From IMG/VR virus record IMGVR_UViG_3300045135_000838, positions 1 through 23,959 of that record: a DNA stretch of 23,959 nt. The stretch is one strand, 5' to 3'. The position numbers were made by a program, and so were the translations under genes. The DNA is from a virus. Position 1 is the first letter of the stretch; each line of letters begins with the position of its first letter. A model generated the notes under the pieces. That model worked only from the letters and a program-made list of their open reading frames with translations. It searched no databases and was not told where the DNA came from. Below are positions 5,838-12,801 of the stretch, piece after piece.

Positions 5838-6839
5838 ATGAAATTTAGTAAATTCCACGCTGAATTAACTGAAGCTAAAAAGTTTAAAAAAGGCGACTCA
5901 GTTAAAATCAAAGATGTTAAAAAGTATGATGCTTTAGCTAAGGATGATGAAGGTACCGTTATCGGCATGATGGGTTCTAAAGTCATGGTTAAAGTTGGTA
6001 CTGGTCAAATGAATGTCGATCCTAAAGATCTTATTCTTGAATCAGATGAATTAACTGAAGGCAAGAAACTTCGCAATGTCCTTTCTGACAAAGAAATGGA
6101 AAAATCAATGAAAAAAGCTTTAGCTGATAAAGCTAACTACAAAGGTGGTAAAGTTAATTGGCCTTTCATTGATGCGGATATGTACATGGAACTAACTGCT
6201 AAAGGTTATGATTTACGTCATCCATCAGTTGATTACATGAATCGTTTTGATAAACTTGCTGATAAGCTTGATCCAGAAATGAACGAAGGTGTAAGACTTG
6301 CAGAAGCTTCTAAATACACAATTGAAGTAGCTGTTCGTGATGCTCGTAAAGCCAACGAAATTCTACAAGATATGTTCAGAAATGATTATAAAACAAAGGG
6401 TTCAAATGTTTTTGTATTTAAAGACGAAGAAACTGCATATGACGCCGGTATGACTTTAATGGCTCAGGAAGTTGAAGTTACTAAAGAAAATGTTGGTTTA
6501 GATGAATCAGTTAATGAATCTCGTAAAGATGCTCCAAAAGGCGATCGCAATACAACTGCTGAGAATCCACTAATTGTTGTTTACGATGACGAATTTACTA
6601 AAGGTAAACCAGGTATGTCTGGTATGATGAATCTACAAACTTGGATGCACATTCACGGTATTTCTAAAAAGTTCCAGAAAGAACTAGCTGAAATGGTTCT
6701 TAAAGCTGGTGCTGGTAAACAGACTGAAGTTTCTAAGAAGATTCTAAAAGATACTCATGATGAATACAAAGAAGAAGGTTTACGTCCTAAGCGTTACTGG
6801 ATTGAACTTTCTAAACATCACGCTAAAGAGGTGAAATAA
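5838..6839 (+). CDS. Modular internal head protein precursor with SH3/KOW-like domain
   Basis: A 333-residue protein that reads like a small polyprotein. It opens MKFSKFHAELTEA, with L10-T11-E12 before Ala fitting the T4 gp21 cut rule. Two more candidate sites lie at L72-T73-E74 before Gly and L154-A155-E156 before Ala. They separate modules. Residues 13-74 hold a KOW/SH3-like barrel (KGDSVKIKD, DEGTVIGMMGSKVMVKVG, then DPKDL). Residues 75-156 hold a mixed helical domain with a Trp-Pro-Phe core. Residues 157-333 hold a further alpha/beta part with a basic C-terminus. Cleavage would release small proteins inside the head, as with T4 internal proteins. It is the middle gene of the late unit and its stop overlaps the next start (TAATG). 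Confidence 0.7.
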   Translation: MKFSKFHAELTEAKKFKKGDSVKIKDVKKYDALAKDDEGTVIGMMGSKVMVKVGTGQMNVDPKDLILESDELTEGKKLRNVLSDKEMEKSMKKALADKANYKGGKVNWPFIDADMYMELTAKGYDLRHPSVDYMNRFDKLADKLDPEMNEGVRLAEASKYTIEVAVRDARKANEILQDMFRNDYKTKGSNVFVFKDEETAYDAGMTLMAQEVEVTKENVGLDESVNESRKDAPKGDRNTTAENPLIVVYDDEFTKGKPGMSGMMNLQTWMHIHGISKKFQKELAEMVLKAGAGKQTEVSKKILKDTHDEYKEEGLRPKRYWIELSKHHAKEVK

Positions 6840-6868
6840 TGAAATTTAGAGATATTGTTGAAGGCAAA
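6839..6868 (+). repeat. Repeated capsid-targeting leader sequence, copy 2
   Basis: Counterpart of 5022-5051; 27 of 30 bases identical, encoding the same M-K-F-R-D-I-x-E-G-K leader. Confidence 0.7.
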
Positions 6869-7327
6869 GCATTAGATCCTAAGGATGTAGTTGCGTATCT
6901 TGTTAAAACTGGCGTAAATCCCAAGGATGCAGAAGAAGCTGTTAAAAAAGGTTTCGATTATGCTAATAAGAAATATGGTGGTGCTACCTATAAAGCTGCT
7001 GTGAAGAAAGTTGCTGAAGTAGTTTGGACATTACATGAATCTACAGATACTGTAAACGAAGATCATTTCAAAGTTGGTGATGAAGTTAAGTGTATCGCCT
7101 CTGGCATGACAGGTAAAGTTGTTAAACTTGACAAAGATGCTGGTGATGCATATTATGTCGTAAAAAGAGAAGATGGTTCTGAAAAGAACTACAAACCTGA
7201 AGAACTTAAGATTCTAACTGAAGGTATGGAAGATGTTATTGCTGATGTGAAACATGATGGAAACACTATCCGTGTTCATGTACACGGTGGTAAATATGTA
7301 CTAAAAGTTAATGGTGAAGAAGTTTAA
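6839..7327 (+). CDS. Internal head protein precursor with SH3/KOW-like domain
   Basis: A 162-residue protein starting MKFRDIVEG, with I6-V7-E8 before Gly as a gp21-type cut site, almost the same leader as the 5022 gene. Further candidate sites are L65-H66-E67 before Ser and L126-T127-E128 before Gly. Between them, residues 76-124 form a KOW/SH3-like barrel (FKVGDEVKCIASGMTGKVVKL then PEEL) like the one in the 5838 protein, so the two genes share both leader and domain. The region before it (15-64) is helical and Lys-rich; the last 30 residues form a short beta domain. The start is coupled to the upstream stop by TAATG. A promoter and a strong terminator follow. Confidence 0.7.
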   Translation: MKFRDIVEGKALDPKDVVAYLVKTGVNPKDAEEAVKKGFDYANKKYGGATYKAAVKKVAEVVWTLHESTDTVNEDHFKVGDEVKCIASGMTGKVVKLDKDAGDAYYVVKREDGSEKNYKPEELKILTEGMEDVIADVKHDGNTIRVHVHGGKYVLKVNGEEV

Positions 7328-7346
7328 ATTAATTTCGGAAAGATTG

Positions 7347-7376
7347 TTTACTTTTTAAATAAGTTGATGATATAAT
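7347..7376 (+). promoter_or_regulatory. Combined early and putative middle promoter
   Basis: TTTACT (7347-7352) with an 18-nt spacer to TATAAT (7371-7376) gives an early-type promoter preceded by the usual G. The same stretch holds CTTTTTAAAT (7351-7360) exactly 10 nt before the -10, the putative middle box. It should drive the 83-residue gene, MazG-like gene and possibly gp44. Its start site falls at the base of the terminator hairpin at 7380. Confidence 0.7.
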
Positions 7377-7379
7377 TAT

Positions 7380-7411
7380 AAGGTAATCTGGTAAAACAGG
7401 TTACCTTTTTT
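7380..7411 (+). terminator. Strong rho-independent terminator after the head-protein operon
   Basis: An 11-bp stem, AAGGTAATCTG (7380-7390) with CAGGTTACCTT (7397-7407), one G-T wobble, loop GTAAAA, ending in six T. It closes the late operon of internal head proteins. It lies just downstream of the promoter at 7347-7376, so new transcripts begin at or inside the left arm. Confidence 0.85.
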
Positions 7412-7431
7412 ATTCATTAGAGGAAGTTAAA

Positions 7432-7683
7432 ATGTCTTACCGTAACACAGATCAAAAACAGAAAGATGGTTTCGGCAAAATCCATGATATGTTCACAGCA
7501 GCTAAATCAGTTAAAGAACTAACTGCAGCTGTCCAAAAAGCTATTCCAATGATGAAAGACTTTGGTTTAGATGATTATCAACAAAAACGTCTAGAAGAAT
7601 ACGGTATGAAATGTTTTGATAAAATCATGATCCGTGACCGTCAACTAGAACAAATGTGCAAAACAAATAAATTCAGAAAATAA
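7432..7683 (+). CDS. Small phage protein of unknown function
   Basis: An 83-residue frame starts with ATG at 7432 behind AGAGGAAG. It is predominantly helical, with Lys and Gln rich ends, two Cys and several Met in the second half (MIRDRQLEQM). No signal peptide or membrane segment. I do not recognise the family. It is the first gene behind the 7347 promoter and precedes the MazG-like gene by 10 nt, so it probably belongs to the nucleotide or DNA metabolism unit. Confidence 0.65.
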   Translation: MSYRNTDQKQKDGFGKIHDMFTAAKSVKELTAAVQKAIPMMKDFGLDDYQQKRLEEYGMKCFDKIMIRDRQLEQMCKTNKFRK

Positions 7684-7693
7684 AGGAAAGACT

Positions 7694-8098
7694 ATGATTA
7701 AACGATTCGAAGACGTCCGACAGTGGGGCGCTATCCGAGGTCTTGGTGAAGCATCAGACCAAGCTCAATATCAACGCTTTCTCCAGGAAGCCGTAGAAAT
7801 CCATGAAGCTATGGTTAATAACGATGAAGAAGAATTCCAGGATGCTATTGGCGACACAATTGTAACACTAATTAACCTTGCAAAAACCCGTGGTTATAAT
7901 GCAGAAGATTGCTTGGATAAAGCATTTGGCGTTATTGAATGTCGTAAAGGTCTAACACGTAATGGTTCATTTATTCGTTACGGTAAACTTGATCCAGAAG
8001 ATCAAAATATCTGTGATGAACATCAGGGTAATCCTGGTGACGAGTACTTTGGATCTAATCAACTAGAGCATTTACAACCGGATGATTTCAAAGGTTAA
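7694..8098 (+). CDS. MazG-like nucleotide pyrophosphohydrolase
   Basis: A 134-residue all-helical protein with the metal-binding pattern of the MazG / all-alpha NTP pyrophosphohydrolase superfamily. FLQEAVEIHEA supplies Glu at 32, 35 and 38, and FQDAIGDTIVTLINLA supplies Asp at 50 and 54. These enzymes hydrolyse nucleoside triphosphates, or in some cases the alarmone (p)ppGpp, to monophosphates. In marine T4-like phages mazG genes are common. A likely role is clearing aberrant nucleotides or tuning the starved-host response. The C-terminal 40 residues lie outside the core. The ribosome site is AAAGGAAAG, and the last 17 bases overlap the next gene. Confidence 0.8.
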   Translation: MIKRFEDVRQWGAIRGLGEASDQAQYQRFLQEAVEIHEAMVNNDEEEFQDAIGDTIVTLINLAKTRGYNAEDCLDKAFGVIECRKGLTRNGSFIRYGKLDPEDQNICDEHQGNPGDEYFGSNQLEHLQPDDFKG

Positions 8099-8651
8099 TC
8101 AAGAACTACTTGAGAAGTTTGTCAACGAGTTCTCACAAAAAATAAACGATCATAAATATCTTCATCAATATACTTCCTTAGATTCGATAAGTAGGACATT
8201 GAAAGATATTTATGATATTGTGATTTATCTTCAAATGACAAATTTTAAAAGTATTCTGAATATTGGCACAGGTCCAGGTATCTTTGAACATGTTGCTAAA
8301 AGAAATAATCTTAATGTTAGAACAGTAGAATATATAGATGAACCAGATAAGGAACTAAATCAGTTCATTAGAGAATTCTTTGGTACTGATATTGATTATG
8401 AAAGTACTAATTTTAAAAATTACAAAATTAATACTTCTGATAAATTTGATGCAGCATTAATAAGTAGATTTGGTCCATTTCAATCATCAGTTACAGAACA
8501 AGACATGAATAACTTCTTTAAAGAAATTTTTAATTATACTGAAGAAATAATAATCCCCAATTTATTACTATCAGCTTCAGCCTCAAATTATTTAAATGAA
8601 ATTGCTGAATTTGATGGATTTGCATATACATTAACAAATAATAGTATATAA
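8082..8651 (+). CDS. SAM-dependent methyltransferase-like protein
   Basis: A 189-residue protein. After 55 helical residues it has the Rossmann motif I ILNIGTGPG (58-66), followed by the acidic end of the second strand (VEYIDEP) and FDAALISRFGPF as the motif IV region. This order fits class I SAM-dependent methyltransferases, although substrate residues such as NPPY or PC are not visible, so DNA methylation is not indicated. The gene starts inside the MazG-like gene (17-nt overlap) with a weak ribosome site. It is clearly more AT-rich than the flanking mazG-like and gp44 genes, with many ATA, AGA and AAT codons. It looks like a recently acquired cargo gene. Confidence 0.6.
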   Translation: MISKVNQELLEKFVNEFSQKINDHKYLHQYTSLDSISRTLKDIYDIVIYLQMTNFKSILNIGTGPGIFEHVAKRNNLNVRTVEYIDEPDKELNQFIREFFGTDIDYESTNFKNYKINTSDKFDAALISRFGPFQSSVTEQDMNNFFKEIFNYTEEIIIPNLLLSASASNYLNEIAEFDGFAYTLTNNSI

Positions 8652-8681
8652 TAAATACATCAAATCAAACGAAGGAAAGAC

Positions 8682-9614
8682 ATGAAAATTATCGACACAT
8701 CTAAATCAGTCTGGTATGAGCGCTATAAACCAGCTTGTATTGATGATCTCGTTATTCCAACCGAGATCAAAACAAAACTAGCCAAATACGTTGAAACTCA
8801 GGACATCCCTAACATCGGTTTGTTCTCTAGTAATCCCGGTACTGGTAAATCAAGTACAGCTCATGCTATCATTAAAGAAATCGGTGGCGAGGCATTATGG
8901 ATCAATGCTTCAATGGAGAAGGGCATCGACGTACTACGAGGCAAGGTCGGTAAATTCGCCTCACAATCATCCTTTGATGACAATATCAAAATCGTAGTTA
9001 TGGACGAGTTCGACCACTTCTCTAAAGATGGTCAGGCGGCATTCCGAGGTTTCATTGACGAGTTCTCTGAGAACTGCCGATTCATCTTTACCGGTAACTA
9101 CAAAGAAAAAATTATTCAACCACTTCTGGACCGCTTGGAAGTATACGACTTTAACTCATTCAGCAAGGAAGAAATGATCAAGCCAATCTTTGAGCGACTC
9201 AGATTCATCCTTGACAATGAGACAGTTACATATGATCCAAAAGCCCTTGTTCCAGTTATTAATACTTATTACCCTCGTATTCGCTCTATGGTTGGGGCTC
9301 TACAAAAGTTCAGCAAAGACGGCTCCTTCGCAGTGTCCGAAAGAGAACTTGACGACGTTAACGTATTCGATAAAGTTATGCAAGTCGTAAGTCCTCAGTC
9401 TTATACTGAAATGATTACTGAGGTAAATAAACTAAATGCTCCAGATAATATGTACACGTATCTCTATAATAATGCCGGTAAGTACTTCCAACCTAATGTT
9501 TATCCAAACGTAGTACTTACAATCGCTAAATACCAACATATGTCTGATTCTGTACGTGACAAAAACCTTAATCTGGCAGCTTGTCTAACAGAACTAATGA
9601 AAGTTAAGGGATAA
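8682..9614 (+). CDS. 44: Sliding-clamp loader large subunit, gp44-like AAA+ ATPase
   Basis: A 310-residue clamp loader of the RFC/gp44 family, close to the 319 residues of T4 gp44. It has the family entry WYERYKP (11-17), Walker A SNPGTGKSS (50-58), Walker B VVMDEFD (105-111), sensor-1 TGN (137-139) and an arginine (R151) where T4 has the SRC arginine finger. The C-terminal collar is helical. The complex of gp44 with gp62 opens and places the gp45 clamp for the polymerase. The probable gp62 is about 5 kb downstream at 14598, unlike in T4 where the genes abut. The ribosome site is GAAGGAAAG. A TATAAT at 8647 may provide a local promoter. Confidence 0.92.
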   Translation: MKIIDTSKSVWYERYKPACIDDLVIPTEIKTKLAKYVETQDIPNIGLFSSNPGTGKSSTAHAIIKEIGGEALWINASMEKGIDVLRGKVGKFASQSSFDDNIKIVVMDEFDHFSKDGQAAFRGFIDEFSENCRFIFTGNYKEKIIQPLLDRLEVYDFNSFSKEEMIKPIFERLRFILDNETVTYDPKALVPVINTYYPRIRSMVGALQKFSKDGSFAVSERELDDVNVFDKVMQVVSPQSYTEMITEVNKLNAPDNMYTYLYNNAGKYFQPNVYPNVVLTIAKYQHMSDSVRDKNLNLAACLTELMKVKG

Positions 9615-9617
9615 ATT

Positions 9618-9839
9618 ATGACTGATTTAATACAATTATTCACAGATTACTCAAGTTATATCGGTTTCTATGTTTATATGGCTTTCTTTGTATGGCTGAT
9701 AAATGCTTTTGTTGCTGGATATAATGGAACGAACTCTAACAAGGACGACTTTATTCAGAGTATCCTTTGGCCTATCTCAATCGCTACACTAATTGGTATG
9801 GTCATCAAATTAATTACTATAAAACTAAATAAGGAATAA
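9618..9839 (+). CDS. Small two-span membrane protein
   Basis: A 73-residue frame starts 3 nt after gp44, behind AAGGG. It has two hydrophobic helices (about 14-34 and 49-67) separated by a polar loop with Asn, Lys and Asp, and a short Lys-rich end. The second helix carries ILWP followed by an Ile/Gly rich stretch. I recall small proteins with the same plan in other T4-like phages but know no function. The position between the clamp loader and an AAA ATPase is surprising for a membrane protein. Confidence 0.7.
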   Translation: MTDLIQLFTDYSSYIGFYVYMAFFVWLINAFVAGYNGTNSNKDDFIQSILWPISIATLIGMVIKLITIKLNKE

Positions 9840-9842
9840 CGA

Positions 9843-11018
9843 ATGGATAGCAGACTAGTAGTTACACATAATTGGGAAGAACTAACAATCGATGAAGCCG
9901 TCATGGCACAACTCGATATTAAAGAAGGTTACATTCATTCTTTAACCGATATTACCATCAAAACAGCACAACTTAAGGATCTTCTAAAAGATCTTAATAA
10001 AGTCTGTGAACTAAAAGAATACGATTACTCAAAAAACAAAAACTCTCTGTACTATAAAGTAAAAGGCGACACAATCAAAGGTTATATCCGAGGTAACTCT
10101 GTTGATCTTTTCTGTGGATTCTATACAACAACAGAAGAAGTTAGTAACGAAGTCTGGAAAGTATTTCTAAAGTACTGCGAGGATAAAAACGATGTAGACC
10201 TATTCATGCATTCGTACTTCATGAACGGTGGTCAACTGGATAATTCTTCTGCCCACATGGACCCAGAAGAACTTAATTACATCTCAGAAAAGTACTACCC
10301 ATACATTGATACACAGATTATGTTCGATCAGTTCTTTACTGGTGCAGAGAACATCCTATTGTTGGTTGGTGAACCAGGTTTGGGTAAATCAAAAATGAGT
10401 ACTCTAGCACTTAAACATGCTTATGAGAACCCAGATAAACTACCTTATGATAAACTGGAAATTAACCCAGCTTTAGAGAATCAATTTGTAAGTATTGTTT
10501 ATGTTAAATCAACCGATGTCTTGGTTAATGATAAATTCTGGCGAGATATGGCTAAAATCCAAGCAGATATCTGTATTATTGATGACTTGGATTACATGCT
10601 GACTAAACGTGATTCAGAAGTACAATCGATTGATGATGCTAGGAAAAATGACTTCTTGAACCAGTTCCTATCATTTACTGATGGTGTTGAAAAGACTAAA
10701 ACTAAGTTTATCATCACAACTAACCAGAAGTATAATGAAATTGATGCAGCATTGCTTCGTAAAGGTCGTCTATTTGACATCTTGGAACTTCGTTCATTGG
10801 ATCCAGCAGAAGCTCTAGCAATCTGGGTTGATAATGGACTGAAAGAATCTGAATTCTACCAGGTGTTCCATACGCATGACATCCTTCCTGCTGACCTCGG
10901 CTCTGAGATTAACAAACGTCTCAATACTCGCATTGAAACTGCAACAGTTTCATATCTAAAAGAAGATGGTATCTCTAAAGTTGAGAAAGCCTCTCGCATT
11001 AAAAAGATCGGTCTCTGA
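9843..11018 (+). CDS. AAA+ ATPase of the classical (FtsH/Cdc48-like) group, unknown role
   Basis: A 391-residue protein. Residues 1-150 form a family-unknown N-terminal part of mixed alpha/beta character. The ATPase module follows, with Walker A GEPGLGKS (176-183), Walker B ICIIDD (243-248), sensor-1 TTN (292-294), and LLRKGRLFDILEL (304-316) whose two Arg are candidate arginine fingers. The KGR.D pattern is that of classical AAA proteins that form hexamers and thread or remodel protein. It lies between gp44 and gp43, and the terminator at 11003-11027 ends with it. A substrate-specific unfoldase in replication, or a partner for phage ClpP, are both guesses from context. Confidence 0.8.
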   Translation: MDSRLVVTHNWEELTIDEAVMAQLDIKEGYIHSLTDITIKTAQLKDLLKDLNKVCELKEYDYSKNKNSLYYKVKGDTIKGYIRGNSVDLFCGFYTTTEEVSNEVWKVFLKYCEDKNDVDLFMHSYFMNGGQLDNSSAHMDPEELNYISEKYYPYIDTQIMFDQFFTGAENILLLVGEPGLGKSKMSTLALKHAYENPDKLPYDKLEINPALENQFVSIVYVKSTDVLVNDKFWRDMAKIQADICIIDDLDYMLTKRDSEVQSIDDARKNDFLNQFLSFTDGVEKTKTKFIITTNQKYNEIDAALLRKGRLFDILELRSLDPAEALAIWVDNGLKESEFYQVFHTHDILPADLGSEINKRLNTRIETATVSYLKEDGISKVEKASRIKKIGL

Positions 11019-11027
11019 CCGGTCTTT
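11003..11027 (+). terminator. Terminator overlapping the AAA ATPase stop codon
   Basis: AAAGATCGGTC (11003-11013) pairs with GACCGGTCTTT (11017-11027), 11 bp with one wobble and a 3-nt loop, but only three T follow. The hairpin includes the TGA stop (11016-11018). Probably a weak or attenuating terminator. Confidence 0.55.
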
Positions 11028-11047
11028 AACCATTCCTGTAATATAAT
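11022..11047 (+). promoter_or_regulatory. Putative middle promoter for DNA polymerase
   Basis: TATAAT (11042-11047) with GTCTTTAACC exactly 10 nt upstream (11022-11031), a degenerate form of the CTTTTTAAAY box (6 of 10 positions). No sigma70 -35 is visible. The box again overlaps the 3' arm of the preceding terminator hairpin. Confidence 0.5.
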
Positions 11048-11077
11048 ACCTCTATTAATTTCAATTCAAGGACAATC

Positions 11078-12598
11078 ATGAAACAATTCGAAGCCACTTA
11101 CCGTGACGGTTTTAACTTCTTTGAACGATACTATGATACCAATCTAGGTCGCTCAGTTAAAAAACGTATTGACCTACCATACGAATGGTTCGAACCATCC
11201 AGCCGTGGTACGTACTCTTATATCCTTGACGAGAGTATTAAACTAGAGAAAAAACAGGGTAATGCTAAACAAGGTCGTGAACACTACGGTTTCATGGATC
11301 CTATGTACCGTAATATCCGTGACAACTACTGGAACAAAGAGGATGGTTATAACAATGATCCTCGCATCTGGTACCTGGATATTGAGACCCGTGTAGGTAC
11401 ATGCAGTACCGGCTTTCCAGTTCCTGAACGTGCTGCTGAACCTATCAGTATGTTCCAGTTCTATGACAACAAAGAAGATGTCCTTATCATGCTTGGTGTC
11501 CGTGACTGGGAGAAACAGGATGAATACATTGCTAAACTTAAAGAAGAACAAGGCATCACAACCAAGTACATCAAGTGCAACGATGAAATCCATCTGATTG
11601 AAACATTCCTGAACATCTTCAATAAACTGGATCCACTCATTGTCTATGCTTGGAACGGTAACGGATTTGACTTTCCTTACATCCACAACCGTATCAAAAA
11701 CCTAGGTATTGACACTAGCCGACTATCTAACTATGGCAAGGTTTCATACCGTGAATCAGAGTTCCAGGGACGTATGGAATTCCGTGTTGATTCTGATGGA
11801 CACTTCTTTATCGACCTTATGGAAGTATACAAGAAGTTTACATTCCATCCTATGGCATCATACTCACTCGACACTGTAGCCGAGTTTGAACTCAAAGAAA
11901 ACAAAGTAAACCATGACCAATACGGCTCATTCGACCAGTTCTATACAGATGGTCATGATGAATTCTGTTACTACGGTGCAATCGATACATACCTAATCAA
12001 ACGCATTGATGAGAAAAAGAACTTCACAGTCCTTATGTCTATGATTGCCGAGAAGATGGGTGTCCAACTGTCTGATTCAATGGGTACAGTGAAACCTTGG
12101 TCACAGTACATCAGTAACAAATCACTACTATCTAATCAGATTCTGCCTATGAAAACAGAACATCCTGATCCTAGAGTAGTTGGTGGTTATGTCCGTGAAA
12201 CAGAGAAAGGTAAACATAAATGGGTTATTTCTGCCGACGTGAACTCAATGTATCCACTACTCGGTATGGTTGGTTTCAATATGTCTCCAGAAACATATAT
12301 TCCTAAACATAAACTACCACCTGAACTACGTGATATTATCCTAGCCAAGTTCAACGACCAGGAAGAAGGTGATCGATTCGACATCCCTGAAGAACTTTGG
12401 AAACGTACAACTGAGCTACTCCAGGAACATAACATGGCTCTTGGTGTTAATGGTGCTGTATTCAGTAAGGATAAAATCGGTATGGTCCCAGAAATGGTTC
12501 AGGACATCTATGGCTCTCGTAAAAAGGCTAAGAAAAAACAGTTCGCGTATGAACAACGCAAGATCCTCATTAAAGAAATCCTGAAGGAGAAAGCATGA
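11078..12598 (+). CDS. 43A: DNA polymerase gp43, N-terminal part (exonuclease and first half of palm/fingers)
   Basis: A 506-residue family B polymerase fragment. The 3'-5' exonuclease has all three motifs: D101-I-E103, Asn and Asp198 in AWNGNGFDFP, and Asp303 in YYGAIDTY. These equal T4 D112/E114, D219 and D324 with a near-constant offset. Motif A of the palm is DVNSMYP with Asp387 (T4 D408). The chain then runs into the first fingers helix, rich in Lys (SRKKAKKKQFAYEQR), and stops. Motifs B and C are in the separate gene at 12798. The break falls near the tip of the two-helix fingers, where a cut chain could still fold with its partner. The stop overlaps the next start as ATGA. The ribosome site is CAAGGA. 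Confidence 0.93.
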   Translation: MKQFEATYRDGFNFFERYYDTNLGRSVKKRIDLPYEWFEPSSRGTYSYILDESIKLEKKQGNAKQGREHYGFMDPMYRNIRDNYWNKEDGYNNDPRIWYLDIETRVGTCSTGFPVPERAAEPISMFQFYDNKEDVLIMLGVRDWEKQDEYIAKLKEEQGITTKYIKCNDEIHLIETFLNIFNKLDPLIVYAWNGNGFDFPYIHNRIKNLGIDTSRLSNYGKVSYRESEFQGRMEFRVDSDGHFFIDLMEVYKKFTFHPMASYSLDTVAEFELKENKVNHDQYGSFDQFYTDGHDEFCYYGAIDTYLIKRIDEKKNFTVLMSMIAEKMGVQLSDSMGTVKPWSQYISNKSLLSNQILPMKTEHPDPRVVGGYVRETEKGKHKWVISADVNSMYPLLGMVGFNMSPETYIPKHKLPPELRDIILAKFNDQEEGDRFDIPEELWKRTTELLQEHNMALGVNGAVFSKDKIGMVPEMVQDIYGSRKKAKKKQFAYEQRKILIKEILKEKA

Positions 12599-12801
12599 AA
12601 ACGGTAAATAAGATCTGCTCTTGTTGTGGATACAAACGTACTGACTTCTACGTAAATCAAAAGACCGGCAGAGCTAATAAATACTGTCGTGAATGTGAAA
12701 CAACTTTTACACCAAAAGAACGCAAAGAGCAGGAACTTAAATGGCTTGTTGGTATAATGACTGATATTAACATCACAGATAAACTTAAGGACAAAGAATG
12801 A
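12595..12801 (+). CDS. 68-residue zinc-finger protein between the polymerase halves
   Basis: The start ATG overlaps the stop of the upstream polymerase gene, and its own TGA overlaps the start of the downstream one (ATGA on both sides). The N-terminal half is a Cys4 zinc motif: C8-S-C10-C11, then C31-R-E-C34, with YKRTDFYVNQKTGRANKY between. This resembles the small treble-clef finger found at the start of many phage HNH homing endonucleases. No HNH catalytic His or Asn motif is present in the remaining 30 residues, which form a Lys/Glu helix. It is most likely the eroded or repurposed remnant of the mobile gene that split gene 43. It could also now act in translation coupling or polymerase assembly. 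Confidence 0.75.
   Translation: MKTVNKICSCCGYKRTDFYVNQKTGRANKYCRECETTFTPKERKEQELKWLVGIMTDINITDKLKDKE

Noticed and set aside
11243-11686. 147-residue minus-strand frame inside DNA polymerase
   Set aside because: Antisense shadow of the exonuclease domain, whose motifs are intact on the plus strand; no ribosome site.
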